Assembly (NCBI GenBank): GCA_001657385.1
Contig: LYSZ01000004.1
Location: 310,001-374,000, forward strand
Reading direction: 5' to 3'
From: Parvularcula sp. BBD 1991-13
Lineage (GTDB): Bacteria > Pseudomonadota > Alphaproteobacteria > Caulobacterales > Parvularculaceae
DNA: 64,000 nt
Of the stretch, positions 26,364 to 35,355 are shown in pieces; position 1 is the stretch's first letter, and every line of letters begins with the position of its first letter. Below the pieces are notes generated by a model that was not told where the DNA came from, did no database searches, and saw nothing but the letters and a program-made list of their open reading frames with translations. A program made the translations under genes and the position numbers.

Positions 26364-26660
26364 CTATCGCGCCGGCGGCCCCGGATCGTCCCGCGGCGCG
26401 GCGCCGGGGTCGGTTTCCTCGATCACGTCCTTGAAGCGCGGCGGCGAGCGGTGCGCGGCGAGGCGCACCAGCTTGTCGAACCAGCGCCAGCGCCGGCGCA
26501 TGGCCCGGATCAGCGGGCGCGCCGCCGGGTTGGCCCCGGCGATCATGACGAACCCCACCGCGATAAGGATGACGCCCAGCGGCAGCGGCGAGATCGCCGC
26601 GACCACGCCGTAAAGAATGAGAACGACGCCGACAAGCGTCGTGGCGATGCGGGCGATCAT
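26364..26660 (-). CDS. Small two-helix membrane protein
   Basis: 98 residues with two closely spaced hydrophobic helices (about 5-24 'IATTLVGVVLILYGVVAAIS' and 28-46 'LGVILIAVGFVMIAGANPAA'), then a basic-aromatic stretch 'MRRRWRWFDKLVRLAAHR' and a Pro-rich acidic tail. Resembles the small PGPGW-like putative transmembrane proteins of proteobacteria. Convergent with nusG, 14 bases apart. Function unknown. Confidence 0.65.
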   Translation of the reverse strand: MIARIATTLVGVVLILYGVVAAISPLPLGVILIAVGFVMIAGANPAARPLIRAMRRRWRWFDKLVRLAAHRSPPRFKDVIEETDPGAAPRDDPGPPAR

Positions 26661-26788
26661 CGCCGGGCCGGCCTGTCTGCGCGCCGTCGGCGCCGCGCTG
26701 GCGTCATGTTCAAGGTCCTTGTCACGTTGCGTCCCGTGATCGTAGGCTGTCGATCATAACGCGCGATAAACAACAGGGAGGCGAGCGC

Positions 26789-27400
26789 ATGCCTGATCAC
26801 GGCCAGCCCGGCGCCGGGGCGCCACCCACGCAGCGGGCCAAGTTTCGCGCAATGACAGAGGGCACGCAAGAAGACTGGATGGCCATCGCCGGCGCCTTCG
26901 CGCCGTTCGCGGCCAGCGGCGGCAAGCGGGTTCTCGATCACTTGCGGCTGCTCGACGGCGACTATGGCGGGTTTCCCGTCGACCGGCTGACCCATTGCCT
27001 GCAAACCGCGACCCGCGCCTACAAGGACGGCCGCGACGAGGAATATGTGGTCTGCGCGCTGCTGCACGACATTGGCGATACGCTCGGCGCGTACAACCAT
27101 CCCGACATCGCCGCGGCGATCCTGAAGCCCTTCGTGTCGGCGCAAAATCACTGGATGGTGCAGCAGCACGGCATTTTTCAGGGGTACTATTTTTTCCATT
27201 ATCTCGGCATGGACCGGGACATGCGCGAGCAGTTTCGCGACCACCCGCATTTCCAGCATACGGCCGAGTTCTGCGAGAAATACGACCAGACGGCGTTCGA
27301 TCCCGATTACGAGCACATGCCGCTTTCGGCGTTCGAGCCCATGGTCATGAAGCTGTTCGAGCGCCCGAAGAATTCCATGTACAGTTTTTCCGAGGAATGA
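26789..27400 (+). CDS. HD-domain protein, likely mixed-valent diiron oxygenase-like (PhnZ/MIOX group)
   Basis: 203 residues. Metal ligands read His69 ('DRLTHCLQTA'), His93-Asp94 ('ALLHDIGD'), His104 ('YNHPDIAAAIL'), His127 ('MVQQHGIFQ') and Asp166 ('KYDQTAFD'). The spacing and the extra histidines after the HD pair match the oxygenase branch of the HD superfamily (PhnZ, myo-inositol oxygenase) rather than simple HD phosphohydrolases, which usually lack the two following histidines in this arrangement. No phosphonate genes are nearby, so the substrate is unknown. A bidirectional terminator follows at 27437. Confidence 0.65.
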   Translation: MPDHGQPGAGAPPTQRAKFRAMTEGTQEDWMAIAGAFAPFAASGGKRVLDHLRLLDGDYGGFPVDRLTHCLQTATRAYKDGRDEEYVVCALLHDIGDTLGAYNHPDIAAAILKPFVSAQNHWMVQQHGIFQGYYFFHYLGMDRDMREQFRDHPHFQHTAEFCEKYDQTAFDPDYEHMPLSAFEPMVMKLFERPKNSMYSFSEE

Positions 27401-27436
27401 GGGCTTCGAGCGACGCCGAAATTGCCCCGTTACGAT

Positions 27437-27465
27437 AAAAGCCCCGGCGCAAGGCCGGGGCTTTT
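27437..27465. terminator. Bidirectional rho-independent terminator
   Basis: Stem AAAAGCCCCGGC / GCCGGGGCTTTT around GCAAG, between the HD-domain gene and the convergent TonB-dependent receptor gene. The A-tract and T-tract make it usable from both sides. Confidence 0.92.
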
Positions 27466-27501
27466 CCTGTTGAACGCCGGCCCGCGCCGGGGCGTTCGCC
27501 G

Positions 27502-29808
27502 CTACCGGCGCAGGGTCAGTTGAACGCCGAAGATGCGCGGCTCGTTGACGAAGCCCGTCAGGTTGTTGAAGTCGATCGCGCCGCGCACGTTCTGCTCGTC
27601 CGTGATGTTGCGGGCGAACAGGGCTGCTTCGTAGCGGCCGTCCGCATCGCGATAGCCGAGGCGAAGTCCGCCCTCGATATTGCCGCTGGTGCGGAATTCC
27701 GCCGCCTCGTAGAGGAACAGGTTCGTGTTCCCCTGGAGCGCCCAGTCGGTATTGACGAAGAACTCGCCTTTGTCGCGATAGGGCAGGGTGTATTCGACGA
27801 AGGTGTTGAAGGTCAGCTCCGGCGCGTTGGGGAACGGGTTGCCGTCGATCAGCGCCTGTCCGAAGGCGTTCAGCGGGTCGAGCACGGTGCAAAGCCCCGA
27901 TCCGCATGGCGCGGTGGCGAGGTCTTCGTCCTTGATCTCGGTGTTGTTGTAGCTGAATCCGGTCGCGATGAAGAGATTGTCCGTGAGCAGCGCTTCGGCG
28001 TCGATCTCGAAACCCCAGCCCACGCCCTTGTCGGCGTTGATCACCTGGTTGACGTTGGCGGCGCCGCCGATGATGGAGAACTGCTGGTCGTCCACCGTGT
28101 AGTAATAGGCGGCGGCGTTCAGCCGCGCGCGGTTGTCGAGGAATTCCGACTTGAAGCCCGCTTCGTAGGAGAGGATGGTTTCCGACGTCGCCACGGTTTG
28201 CGGATCGACCGCGTCCGCGCCGGCGAAGGCGACGTCCCGGCCCTGGATGGTCGGTCCGCGGAAGCCGCGCGCAACGCGCGCATAGATGTTGAGACCGTCC
28301 TGCAGGCGGTAAAGCGCGCTCACGTCCCAACTCACGTCTTCGTCCGACGCGCTGGTCGGGTTCACCGTCGCGCCCAGCCCGGCGACCAGAGCCTCGAAGT
28401 CGCGATTGTCCTCGGTATAGCGAAGGCCGGCCGTCACGTTCAGGCGGTCCGAGACGTCATAGCTCGCCTGCCCGAACAGGGCCCAGCTGTCGTTTTCGTG
28501 CAGGACGGTGGTTCGCGGCGGAAAATCCGCGCCGAAGGTCGACACTTGAAACTCCGTGTCGAAATAGAAAAAGCCGACCTGCCAGTTGAGGGGGCCGTCG
28601 CTGTTGGAGGCGAGGCGCAGCTCCTGCGTGAACTGGTCGAGATCGTCGATGGCGTCCGTCGTGTCCGAAGGGAACGGAATGAAGCCCGGAAACGATCCGC
28701 CCGGAAGGAAAACGGCGCCGGCGCCGCCGTCGATATCGCCGCGGCTGGAGCTGGAGGCGTCCTCGAAAGCGGTGATGGAGGTCAGCGTCACCGCGCCGAA
28801 ATCCCAGTCGATTTTCGCCGACGCGCCCCAACCCTCCGCGTCCTGCGGATTGTCGCCGCCGCCGTCGAAAAAGACGGTGTCGCGGTCGAAGTTTTCGTTG
28901 AGCTGGTTGCCGCCGGGGTCGAAAACATTGGCGCGGAAGACCGCCGACGTGCCGTCATAATCGCGGGCGTGCGCGCTCAGGAGAACGCTCAGATCTTCCG
29001 TCGGCGTATAAAGAAGCTGCACACGCCCGGCCAGTTCCTCGAACCCGCCAAGGGCGTCGTCCTCGCCGGTGACGGCGTTGTCGATCCAGTCGTCCCGGCG
29101 CTGGTAAAGGCCGGAAACGCGCACGGAGAGAAGATCCTTGATCAGCGGCCCGCCGACGCCGGCCTGGGCGGTCACGGTGTCGTAGCTGCCATAGGCGACC
29201 TCTCCGACGGCGTCGAATTCGTCCGTGGGCTTGCGGGTCGCGAATCGCACGACGCCCGCGGGCGTGTTGCGCCCGAAGAGCGTGCCCTGCGGTCCGCGCA
29301 GGACTTCCACCTGTTCGATGTCGAAGAGAGGCGCGCTTTTCAGGACCACGTTTTCCTGCACCACGTCGTCGATGACGATCGAAACCGGTTGGGAGGCCGC
29401 GACGTCGAAATCCACATTGCCGAGCCCGCGCATGTAAAAGCGCGGCGCGAGCCGGCCGTTGGAGGATTCCGCGTAAAGGCTCGGCACCCGCGCGGCGAGC
29501 GCCAGGATGTCTTCGCCCGCCGCCTGGATGGCCGAGAAGCGCGCCGCCGACAGGGTCTCGACGGAGATCGGCACTTCCTGCTGGTTTTCCTCGCGTTTTT
29601 GCGCGTTGACGATAATGGTGTCGAGGCCGTCGCCCACCTCGGCGTCCTGCGCGCGCGCGGATGGCGCGACGAGGGCGAGGCACGCGCCCGCGGCAAGGCC
29701 CGCCGTCAGCGCGCGGCGGCTCGGAAGGCTTTTATTCAGAAGGCTTTGGCCCATAAGGCCGCGACGAACGGCGCCGCTGCGACGCGGCGCGATAGCATGT
29801 GATGTCAT
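27502..29808 (-). CDS. TonB-dependent outer-membrane receptor
   Basis: 768 residues. Signal peptide ('ALTAGLAAGACLALVAPSARAQ'); plug domain about 45-170 with 'LDTIIVNAQKREENQQEVPI' and 'VEVLRGPQGTLFGRNTPAGV'; then a 22-strand barrel ending 'NEPRIFGVQLTLRR'. It belongs to the large 'RGPQGTLFGRN' clade common in Sphingomonadales/Caulobacterales-like bacteria, which import siderophores, polysaccharide fragments or aromatic compounds. Translation may start at 29808 or at the ATG at 29754, next to the signal peptide. No linked transporter genes show the ligand. Confidence 0.93.
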   Translation of the reverse strand: MTSHAIAPRRSGAVRRGLMGQSLLNKSLPSRRALTAGLAAGACLALVAPSARAQDAEVGDGLDTIIVNAQKREENQQEVPISVETLSAARFSAIQAAGEDILALAARVPSLYAESSNGRLAPRFYMRGLGNVDFDVAASQPVSIVIDDVVQENVVLKSAPLFDIEQVEVLRGPQGTLFGRNTPAGVVRFATRKPTDEFDAVGEVAYGSYDTVTAQAGVGGPLIKDLLSVRVSGLYQRRDDWIDNAVTGEDDALGGFEELAGRVQLLYTPTEDLSVLLSAHARDYDGTSAVFRANVFDPGGNQLNENFDRDTVFFDGGGDNPQDAEGWGASAKIDWDFGAVTLTSITAFEDASSSSRGDIDGGAGAVFLPGGSFPGFIPFPSDTTDAIDDLDQFTQELRLASNSDGPLNWQVGFFYFDTEFQVSTFGADFPPRTTVLHENDSWALFGQASYDVSDRLNVTAGLRYTEDNRDFEALVAGLGATVNPTSASDEDVSWDVSALYRLQDGLNIYARVARGFRGPTIQGRDVAFAGADAVDPQTVATSETILSYEAGFKSEFLDNRARLNAAAYYYTVDDQQFSIIGGAANVNQVINADKGVGWGFEIDAEALLTDNLFIATGFSYNNTEIKDEDLATAPCGSGLCTVLDPLNAFGQALIDGNPFPNAPELTFNTFVEYTLPYRDKGEFFVNTDWALQGNTNLFLYEAAEFRTSGNIEGGLRLGYRDADGRYEAALFARNITDEQNVRGAIDFNNLTGFVNEPRIFGVQLTLRR

Positions 29809-30334
29809 GATGAAATCCCGAGTTCTCCCACACGGCCGGGGCGCGGCCGCACCTAGCGTTCCCAGGATTGAAAGTTAACGACGTTTGACGCTTTTGTGTC
29901 AGCTTTTTTTCTGCAATGCGACATTCTTCGCGTCATTGTTGCGCAATTACACCGCACCGCACGCACGGGGCTCCGTCGAGAGGCGGCTTATGGTCAAATG
30001 CAGGGATTGGTCGCAGGGACTGATCGCCGAGGCTGATTGCAGAGACTGATGGCGTAAAATGGCCGGAAGGACTGTCCAGCGCTCAGTAGGCGGATTAAAT
30101 GCGCGGGTTCTTCGGCGATTTCATAGGCGGCGGCTCCATAGCTGCGCCCGGCTTTCGCGGGGACGCGACAATGGAGTGCGGCCGGGGCGTGCGATCGGGG
30201 CTTGCCGCTGGGGATTGCGGCTGGGGATTGCGGATCGGCTGCAAAAAGTCTTTGTTTTTACAGACTGTATCTTGCCTTGAGGACGCGCCCCTGGCTTATG
30301 GGTGTGTGATATTATAACAACTACGGAGGGTCTT
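29809..30334. other. Divergent intergenic region with short repeats, no gene seen
   Basis: 526 bases between the TonB receptor gene and the aminopeptidase gene, which point away from each other. It contains repeated GGGA(C/T)TG(A/G)T-type words around 30000-30055 and an exact 13-bp tandem repeat at 30207-30232. A T/A-rich stretch at 30241-30320 probably holds the aminopeptidase promoter. Confidence 0.4.
30207..30232 (+). repeat. 13-bp tandem duplication
   Basis: Two exact adjacent copies of GCTGGGGATTGCG about 100 bases upstream of the leucyl aminopeptidase gene. Confidence 0.8.
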
Positions 30335-31855
30335 TTGCGCAACCTGCTATTCATCGCCGTCGTTCTGGCGTGCATCGCCCCGGCGCACGCTCAGCGCAGC
30401 ATTGATTTTGCGGAGGCGGCCGCGCCGGACGGCGCGCTCATCGCCGGGGTCGCCGACGTCGCCGACCTGTCCGCCATTAAGCGCGTCATCGGTCCGGAGG
30501 CCGGCGACGCCCTTGCGCGCGCCGTCGAGACGGCGGGATTCGACGCGGCCAGGGGCGCGACGGCCCAGCTGCTGACCGGTGCGGCGCGGTTCGGGGAAAT
30601 CCACCTTATCGGCCTCGGCGAGGACGAGATGCGCGCCCGCGACTGGGAGGATTTCGGCGGCCGCGCCGGCGGCCTCGCCCGGTCGAGCAAGGCGGAGGCG
30701 GTCTACGTACTCGCGCCGGGCGCTGACGCCGAGGATCTCGCCGACGCGGCGATGGGCGCAGCCCTGGGGCAGTATTCCTTCGATCTTTACAAGAGCGACG
30801 CCAGCCCCGTCGAGGGGGCGCTGACCTTTGTCTCGGACGAGGCCGGCGCCGCCGGCGCGCGTTATGACGGCGTTGAGCGCCACCTCGCGGACGCCGTCAT
30901 CTGGGCGCGGAACATGCAGTCCGAACCGGCGAATGTTCTCTATCCGGAAGAGTTCGTACGCCGCGCGCGCGCCGGGTTCCAGGGCGTTGCGGACGTGTCG
31001 ATCACGGTGTTGAACCGCCGCCAGATGGAGCGTCTCGGCATGGGCGCGCTGCTCGGCGTCGCGCAAGGATCCGTGCGCCCGCCGCAACTGCTCGTCGTTC
31101 GTTACAATGGCGGCGCGGCCGGCGCGGCGCCGGTGGTGTTCGCCGGCAAGGGCATCACCTTCGACTCGGGCGGCATATCGCTGAAGTCCAACAGCGGCAT
31201 GTGGCTGATGAAATCCGACATGACCGGCGCCGCCGCCGTCACCGCCGCCGTCATGTCCCTCGCCAAGTCCCGCGCGCCGGTGAATGTGGTGGCGGTCGCG
31301 CCCCTGGTCGAGAACATGCCCGACGGCGGCGCGCAGCGGCCCGGCGACGTGGTCAAGACCATGTCGGGCCTGACGGTCGAGATCCGCTCCACCGACGCCG
31401 AGGGCCGGCTCGTCCTGTCCGACGCCGTCTGGTACGCGCAGGAAGAGTTCAAGCCGCGCCTGCTCGTCCATGTGGCGACGCTGACCGGCTCCGTCGCCCG
31501 CGCCCTGAGCGATGAATATGCGGGCCTGTTCGCCCGCGACGACTCCATCGCCGCACGCCTGACGGCCGCCGGCGACGAGGCGGGCGAGGATCTGTGGCGC
31601 CTGCCGCTGCATCCCAATCACGACCGGCAGCTGGTCTCGCCGATCGCCGACATCAAGAACTCGGACGCGGGCAGTCCCGGCGCCTCCATCGGCGCGGCGT
31701 TTATCGGTCATTTCGTCAAGGAGCAGACCCCCTGGGCCGGTCTCGACATCGCCGGCGTCGACTGGCGCGAGGAAGCGTTGCCGACCGTGCCCGTCGGCGC
31801 GTCTGGCTTCGGCGTGCGTCTGCTCGACCGGCTGGCGCGCGAAGGCGCGGAGTAA
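30335..31855 (+). CDS. Exported M17 leucyl aminopeptidase family protein
   Basis: 506 residues from a TTG at 30335 placed after a strong GGAGGG ribosome binding site; a GTG at 30302 is the alternative. An N-terminal signal peptide ('NLLFIAVVLACIAPAHAQ') makes this an exported paralogue, unlike cytoplasmic PepA. The M17 metal site is complete: 'GKGITFDSGGISLK' (Lys, Asp), 'MKSDMTGAAAV' (Asp) and 'STDAEGRLVLSDA' (Asp, Glu, Arg). The Asn that normally opens the last motif is Ser here. Likely a periplasmic di-zinc aminopeptidase for peptide nutrition. Confidence 0.88.
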   Translation: MRNLLFIAVVLACIAPAHAQRSIDFAEAAAPDGALIAGVADVADLSAIKRVIGPEAGDALARAVETAGFDAARGATAQLLTGAARFGEIHLIGLGEDEMRARDWEDFGGRAGGLARSSKAEAVYVLAPGADAEDLADAAMGAALGQYSFDLYKSDASPVEGALTFVSDEAGAAGARYDGVERHLADAVIWARNMQSEPANVLYPEEFVRRARAGFQGVADVSITVLNRRQMERLGMGALLGVAQGSVRPPQLLVVRYNGGAAGAAPVVFAGKGITFDSGGISLKSNSGMWLMKSDMTGAAAVTAAVMSLAKSRAPVNVVAVAPLVENMPDGGAQRPGDVVKTMSGLTVEIRSTDAEGRLVLSDAVWYAQEEFKPRLLVHVATLTGSVARALSDEYAGLFARDDSIAARLTAAGDEAGEDLWRLPLHPNHDRQLVSPIADIKNSDAGSPGASIGAAFIGHFVKEQTPWAGLDIAGVDWREEALPTVPVGASGFGVRLLDRLAREGAE

Positions 31856-31960
31856 GGCGGGCTTGCGCAACGACGGCTGTGCGAGGCCGTGCGGGGTCCG
31901 GGCTGGGGGCCGGTCCGGGCTGCGCGCCGGGTGGGGGACAGGAGGCGCGCGCGGGTCCCT

Positions 31961-33049
31961 TCAGGCCGTCAGCGCGTTCTTTTGCCCGACGCCCCCGCGG
32001 CCGTCGCTTGCGCCGTCGGCCGGCGCGGCGTCTTCGCAGGCGACGCGATTGCGCCCGGCGCGCTTCGCCGCCGCGAGCTGTTCGTCGGCGCGCTCAAGCA
32101 ACTGCTCCGCCGTGTCTTCCCGCCGGCGCGCGCTGACGCCCATGGACAGGGTGATGACGCCGAGATCCTCGTTGGTGCGGCGCTTTTTCAGGCGGCGCGA
32201 CTCAACGGCGCCGCGAATTTGTTCCGCAATCGACGCGGCTAGGGCCGCCGAAGCGTTGGACATGATAACCGCGAATTCCTCGCCGCCGAAACGCGCCAGC
32301 TTGTCTTCATTGCGGATGCAGGAAAGCATCACCTGCGCGACGAGTTTCAATACCTGGTCGCCGGTCTGGTGTCCCCACCTTTCGTTGAACTGATTGAAGT
32401 TGTCGATGTCCGCCATCAGGATGCAGAGCGGGACGCCGTCCCGTTCGGCGGACGCGAAGCTTTCCTCCAGCATCCGGTCGAAACCGTCGCGGTTCGCAAC
32501 GCCGGTGAGCTTGTCGGTCATGGCGTCCGACTGGATGGAGAGGGCGTTTTCCTGCAACGCGCCGATTTCCGCAGCCGCCTCTTCCAGGCGGGCTTCAAGC
32601 CGCCTGTTGTGTTCGCAAAGATCCGCGGCGACGCCGACAATGCTCTCCGCGAGCCTGGCGGCGGCGGGATTGCCCTCGACCGAATGCGTCAGCTGGCCCG
32701 ACAGCTCGCTCAGCGCCCTGCTGTGATTGGCGGCGCTCGTTCCGCCCTCCTGAAGGGCGTGTTGCAGGTCGGCGGTTTCTTCCCTGATCCGGGCCACGAG
32801 ATCGAGGACGCTGCGGGACTTGTCTGCATGCTGGATGTGCGTGCTGAAAAGCCGTTGCGCCGTCTCCTGCGACAATTTGCCGGTCGCTTTCAGGGCGCGT
32901 TCAAGGGCCCGGCTGAGGGCGGGGTTCTTGCCCTCCAGATGCGCATACCAGAGCTCGTAATTATACGCAGTCGCCGCAAGGCCGGCGTTTTTCAGCTCCT
33001 CAAGCGCGGCCTCTCCGATCCTGTATGTCTTCTCCGCATCGCTCGTCAT
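31961..33049 (-). CDS. GGDEF-domain diguanylate cyclase
   Basis: 362 residues. The N-terminal half (about 1-185) is soluble and helical, with 'LARIREETADLQHALQEGG'-like coiled coil and 'DLCEHNRRLEARLEEAAAEI' leading into the catalytic domain. The GGDEF domain (about 188-340) carries 'MTDKLTGVANRDGFDRML', 'MADIDNFNQFNERWGHQTGD' and the active-site 'RFGGEEFAVIMS', so it should make cyclic di-GMP from GTP. No RxxD inhibitory site is obvious just before GGEEF. No membrane segment; cytoplasmic. The start has AGGGGG-like sequence a few bases upstream. Confidence 0.93.
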   Translation of the reverse strand: MTSDAEKTYRIGEAALEELKNAGLAATAYNYELWYAHLEGKNPALSRALERALKATGKLSQETAQRLFSTHIQHADKSRSVLDLVARIREETADLQHALQEGGTSAANHSRALSELSGQLTHSVEGNPAAARLAESIVGVAADLCEHNRRLEARLEEAAAEIGALQENALSIQSDAMTDKLTGVANRDGFDRMLEESFASAERDGVPLCILMADIDNFNQFNERWGHQTGDQVLKLVAQVMLSCIRNEDKLARFGGEEFAVIMSNASAALAASIAEQIRGAVESRRLKKRRTNEDLGVITLSMGVSARRREDTAEQLLERADEQLAAAKRAGRNRVACEDAAPADGASDGRGGVGQKNALTA

Positions 33050-33269
33050 CGATTTCCCCCGACCCCCGACTGTCAGCAGCGTGACGGAGTCTAGGTCAAG
33101 GGCGTAAGAAAATGTTTAACTGGATTCAGCAGCGCTCATCCATGTCCCGCATTCCGTCCCGGAATGGTGCGCAAACCACTGTTTTCCAAATGAACCAGCG
33201 GCAAGGCGCTGGCGCGTTGGTTGTCGCGTCGCCGGTGAAGAAGCCGCGCGCGCTATTCCTCGAAAGGCG

Positions 33270-34643
33270 TTAGCTCGCGACCGTCCGCGTCAGGAAGGCC
33301 GGCACGTGGTCGCCCATGCCGACAACCTTTTCCGGCTGGCTTTCCCGCCGGCCCGATCCGGAGGCGGGCTTGCCGCGTTTGCGCCGCGGCGATGCGGCGG
33401 CGGGATCGTCCGTCGTCCGCGTCTCCTCTTTTTCGGGCTTGCGCGGCCTGGCGGAGTCGTCCTTCGCGCCCCGGCGGGCGCGGCGCGCGTCGGGGACCGG
33501 GTTGTCCTCGAAAAACCGGCTGAAATCGAGCGCCGGGATCTCTTCGGCGCCGATCGTCTTCAGGATCGAGGCGTAATACTTCTCGTCCGCCGGCGTCATC
33601 AGCATCATCGCCGCGCCTTTTCGGCCGGCCCGTCCGGTGCGGCCAATGCGGTGAACGTAATCGTCCGCATGGATAGGAACGTCGTAGTTGAAAACATGGC
33701 TGACCGCCGGAATGTCGAGCCCCCGCGCCGCGACGTCGGAAGCGACGAGAAACTGCACCTCGTCGCTGCGGAACTTGTCCAGGGTTTCCATGCGGAAGGC
33801 CTGCGCCAGGTCGCCGTGGATCGGGCGCGCGTTGAAGCCGTGTTTCTGAAGCGACTTGGCGATGACGTCGACGGTCGATTTCCGGTTGCAGAAAATGATG
33901 CCGTTTTTCACGTCCTCATGACGCAGAAGCTCGCGCAGGGCGGCCCGTTTCAGCTTGTCGTCCTTGCTCGGCACGCGCACGACCCGCTGGGTGATGGTCT
34001 CCGCGGTGGTGGCGGGCTTGGCCACTTCGATTCGCGCCGGCGCCGACAGGAACTGGTCGGTGATGCGCTGGATTTCCGGCGGCATGGTGGCGGAGAAAAA
34101 CAACGTCTGCCGCGTCATCGGGGTAAGTTTGAAAATCCGCTCGATGTCGGGGATGAAGCCCATGTCGAGCATGCGGTCGGCTTCGTCGACGACCATGACC
34201 TCGATGCCGGTGAGCAGCAGCCGGCCGCGCTCGAAATGATCGAGCAGGCGTCCCGGCGTGGCGATCAGGACGTCCACGCCGCGGGTGAGCTTGGCGTCCT
34301 GGTCGCCGAAGGAGACGCCGCCAATCAGGAGCGCCATCGAGAGCTTGCAGTTGGCGCCGTATTTTTCGAAGTTTTCAGCCACCTGCGCGGCCAGTTCCCG
34401 CGTGGGCGCAAGCACCAGCGAGCGCGGCATGCGCGCCTTGGCGCGGCCCCTGGCGAGGCGCTGGATCATCGGCAGCGTGAAGGAGGCGGTCTTGCCCGTG
34501 CCGGTCTGGGCGATGCCGAGGACGTCGCGTCCTTTCAACGCCTCGGGGATGGCTTCCCTCTGGATCGGCGTCGGCGTCGTGTAGCCGGCGTCAACGATGG
34601 CGCTGAGAATTTTCGGCTCCAGGCCGAGATCGTCAAAAGACAT
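33270..34643 (-). CDS. DEAD-box ATP-dependent RNA helicase (RhlE-like)
   Basis: 457 residues. All helicase motifs are present: Q motif ('PTPIQREAIP'), I 'AQTGTGKTASF', Ia 'APTRELAAQV', II 'VVDEADRMLDMGF', III 'FFSATMP', V 'ASDVAARGLDIPAV' and VI 'HRIGRTGRAGR'. The short N-terminus 'MSFDDLGLEPKILSAIVDAG' and the basic, Arg/Lys/Pro-rich tail after about 380 are typical of the RhlE group, which helps ribosome assembly and RNA turnover. The gene lies on the same strand as the diguanylate cyclase, 220 bases upstream of it in the transcription sense, with no sign of coupling. Confidence 0.95.
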   Translation of the reverse strand: MSFDDLGLEPKILSAIVDAGYTTPTPIQREAIPEALKGRDVLGIAQTGTGKTASFTLPMIQRLARGRAKARMPRSLVLAPTRELAAQVAENFEKYGANCKLSMALLIGGVSFGDQDAKLTRGVDVLIATPGRLLDHFERGRLLLTGIEVMVVDEADRMLDMGFIPDIERIFKLTPMTRQTLFFSATMPPEIQRITDQFLSAPARIEVAKPATTAETITQRVVRVPSKDDKLKRAALRELLRHEDVKNGIIFCNRKSTVDVIAKSLQKHGFNARPIHGDLAQAFRMETLDKFRSDEVQFLVASDVAARGLDIPAVSHVFNYDVPIHADDYVHRIGRTGRAGRKGAAMMLMTPADEKYYASILKTIGAEEIPALDFSRFFEDNPVPDARRARRGAKDDSARPRKPEKEETRTTDDPAAASPRRKRGKPASGSGRRESQPEKVVGMGDHVPAFLTRTVAS

Positions 34644-35355
34644 TAAAGCTCCGTTTCAGGTTTGCGCCGGATGCGCGGCCCCCGCCTTGAGCGACCCTTG
34701 GTCAAGCAATGCCTTGGTCAAGCAATACCTGTGTCAAGCGATCCTTGCGTCGAAGGGGCGGACGGCTCCGTTCGAAATCGGCTGGTAGGGCTGGTTTCGT
34801 AAACGTTTCCCGGTCGTCATGGGTCCGTTTAAGGCGTCCGGTTGCGGCGTCTCGGGCGGTCTTGGGTTTTACGCGCCGCCCCTTCCGCCAGAAGGCGAAG
34901 CGTGTTCGCGGCGTGATGTCGATATGCGCGAAAATCCCGGTCCGGTTCGCTTCGGGCCATGAAAGGCCCGGGGGCAATCCGGTCAGGGCGCTGGCGTCTT
35001 ATTGTGGGGCCGTCCGGTTGCAGGAACCTTCGGGCCGGGAGCGCGCGCCGCGCCGCGTCATCACGCGATGTGACGTAGAAGCGGCCATGGCGAAAGTCAA
35101 CGTTTCCGGGGCCTGTTCGCGCGGCCTTTGCCGGCGGGTGTGGCTTAAAATCCCCTTTTTCGACAGCATTATTCCTCGTCGGCGCCGCGATCGCCGGGAT
35201 AGGGCGCGTATAGGAGGGTGGGCGGCGATTTGGAGCCTGCCCGCCGTGGGCCTATATTAAGCTGTGCTGCAAAACCCCTGAAGCGGCGCGGATCCGTCGC
35301 CTACATGAGAACGAAGCGGGCAATAGCGCAGCGGGCGCGGCGAATGGAGAGCTTG
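34644..35355. other. Long intergenic region with a tandem repeat, no supported gene
   Basis: 712 bases between the helicase and a small membrane protein gene. Open frames exist on both strands (for example 34709-35260) but are Arg/Pro/Gly-biased without a ribosome binding site or family-like sequence. It contains a triplicated 16-bp repeat at 34696-34743. The promoters of both flanking divergent genes should be inside. Confidence 0.45.
34696..34743 (+). repeat. About three tandem copies of a 16-bp unit
   Basis: CCTTGGTCAAGCAATG, CCTTGGTCAAGCAATA and CCTGTGTCAAGCGAT run head to tail, with a fourth decayed start (CCTTGCGTC) after them, about 60 bases upstream of the helicase start. Confidence 0.85.

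Noticed and set aside
34709-35260. A possible 183-residue gene in the long gap before the Ala-rich membrane protein
   Set aside because: No ribosome binding site, an Arg/Ser/Pro-rich composition and no family-like segment; overlapping frames on both strands look equally random.
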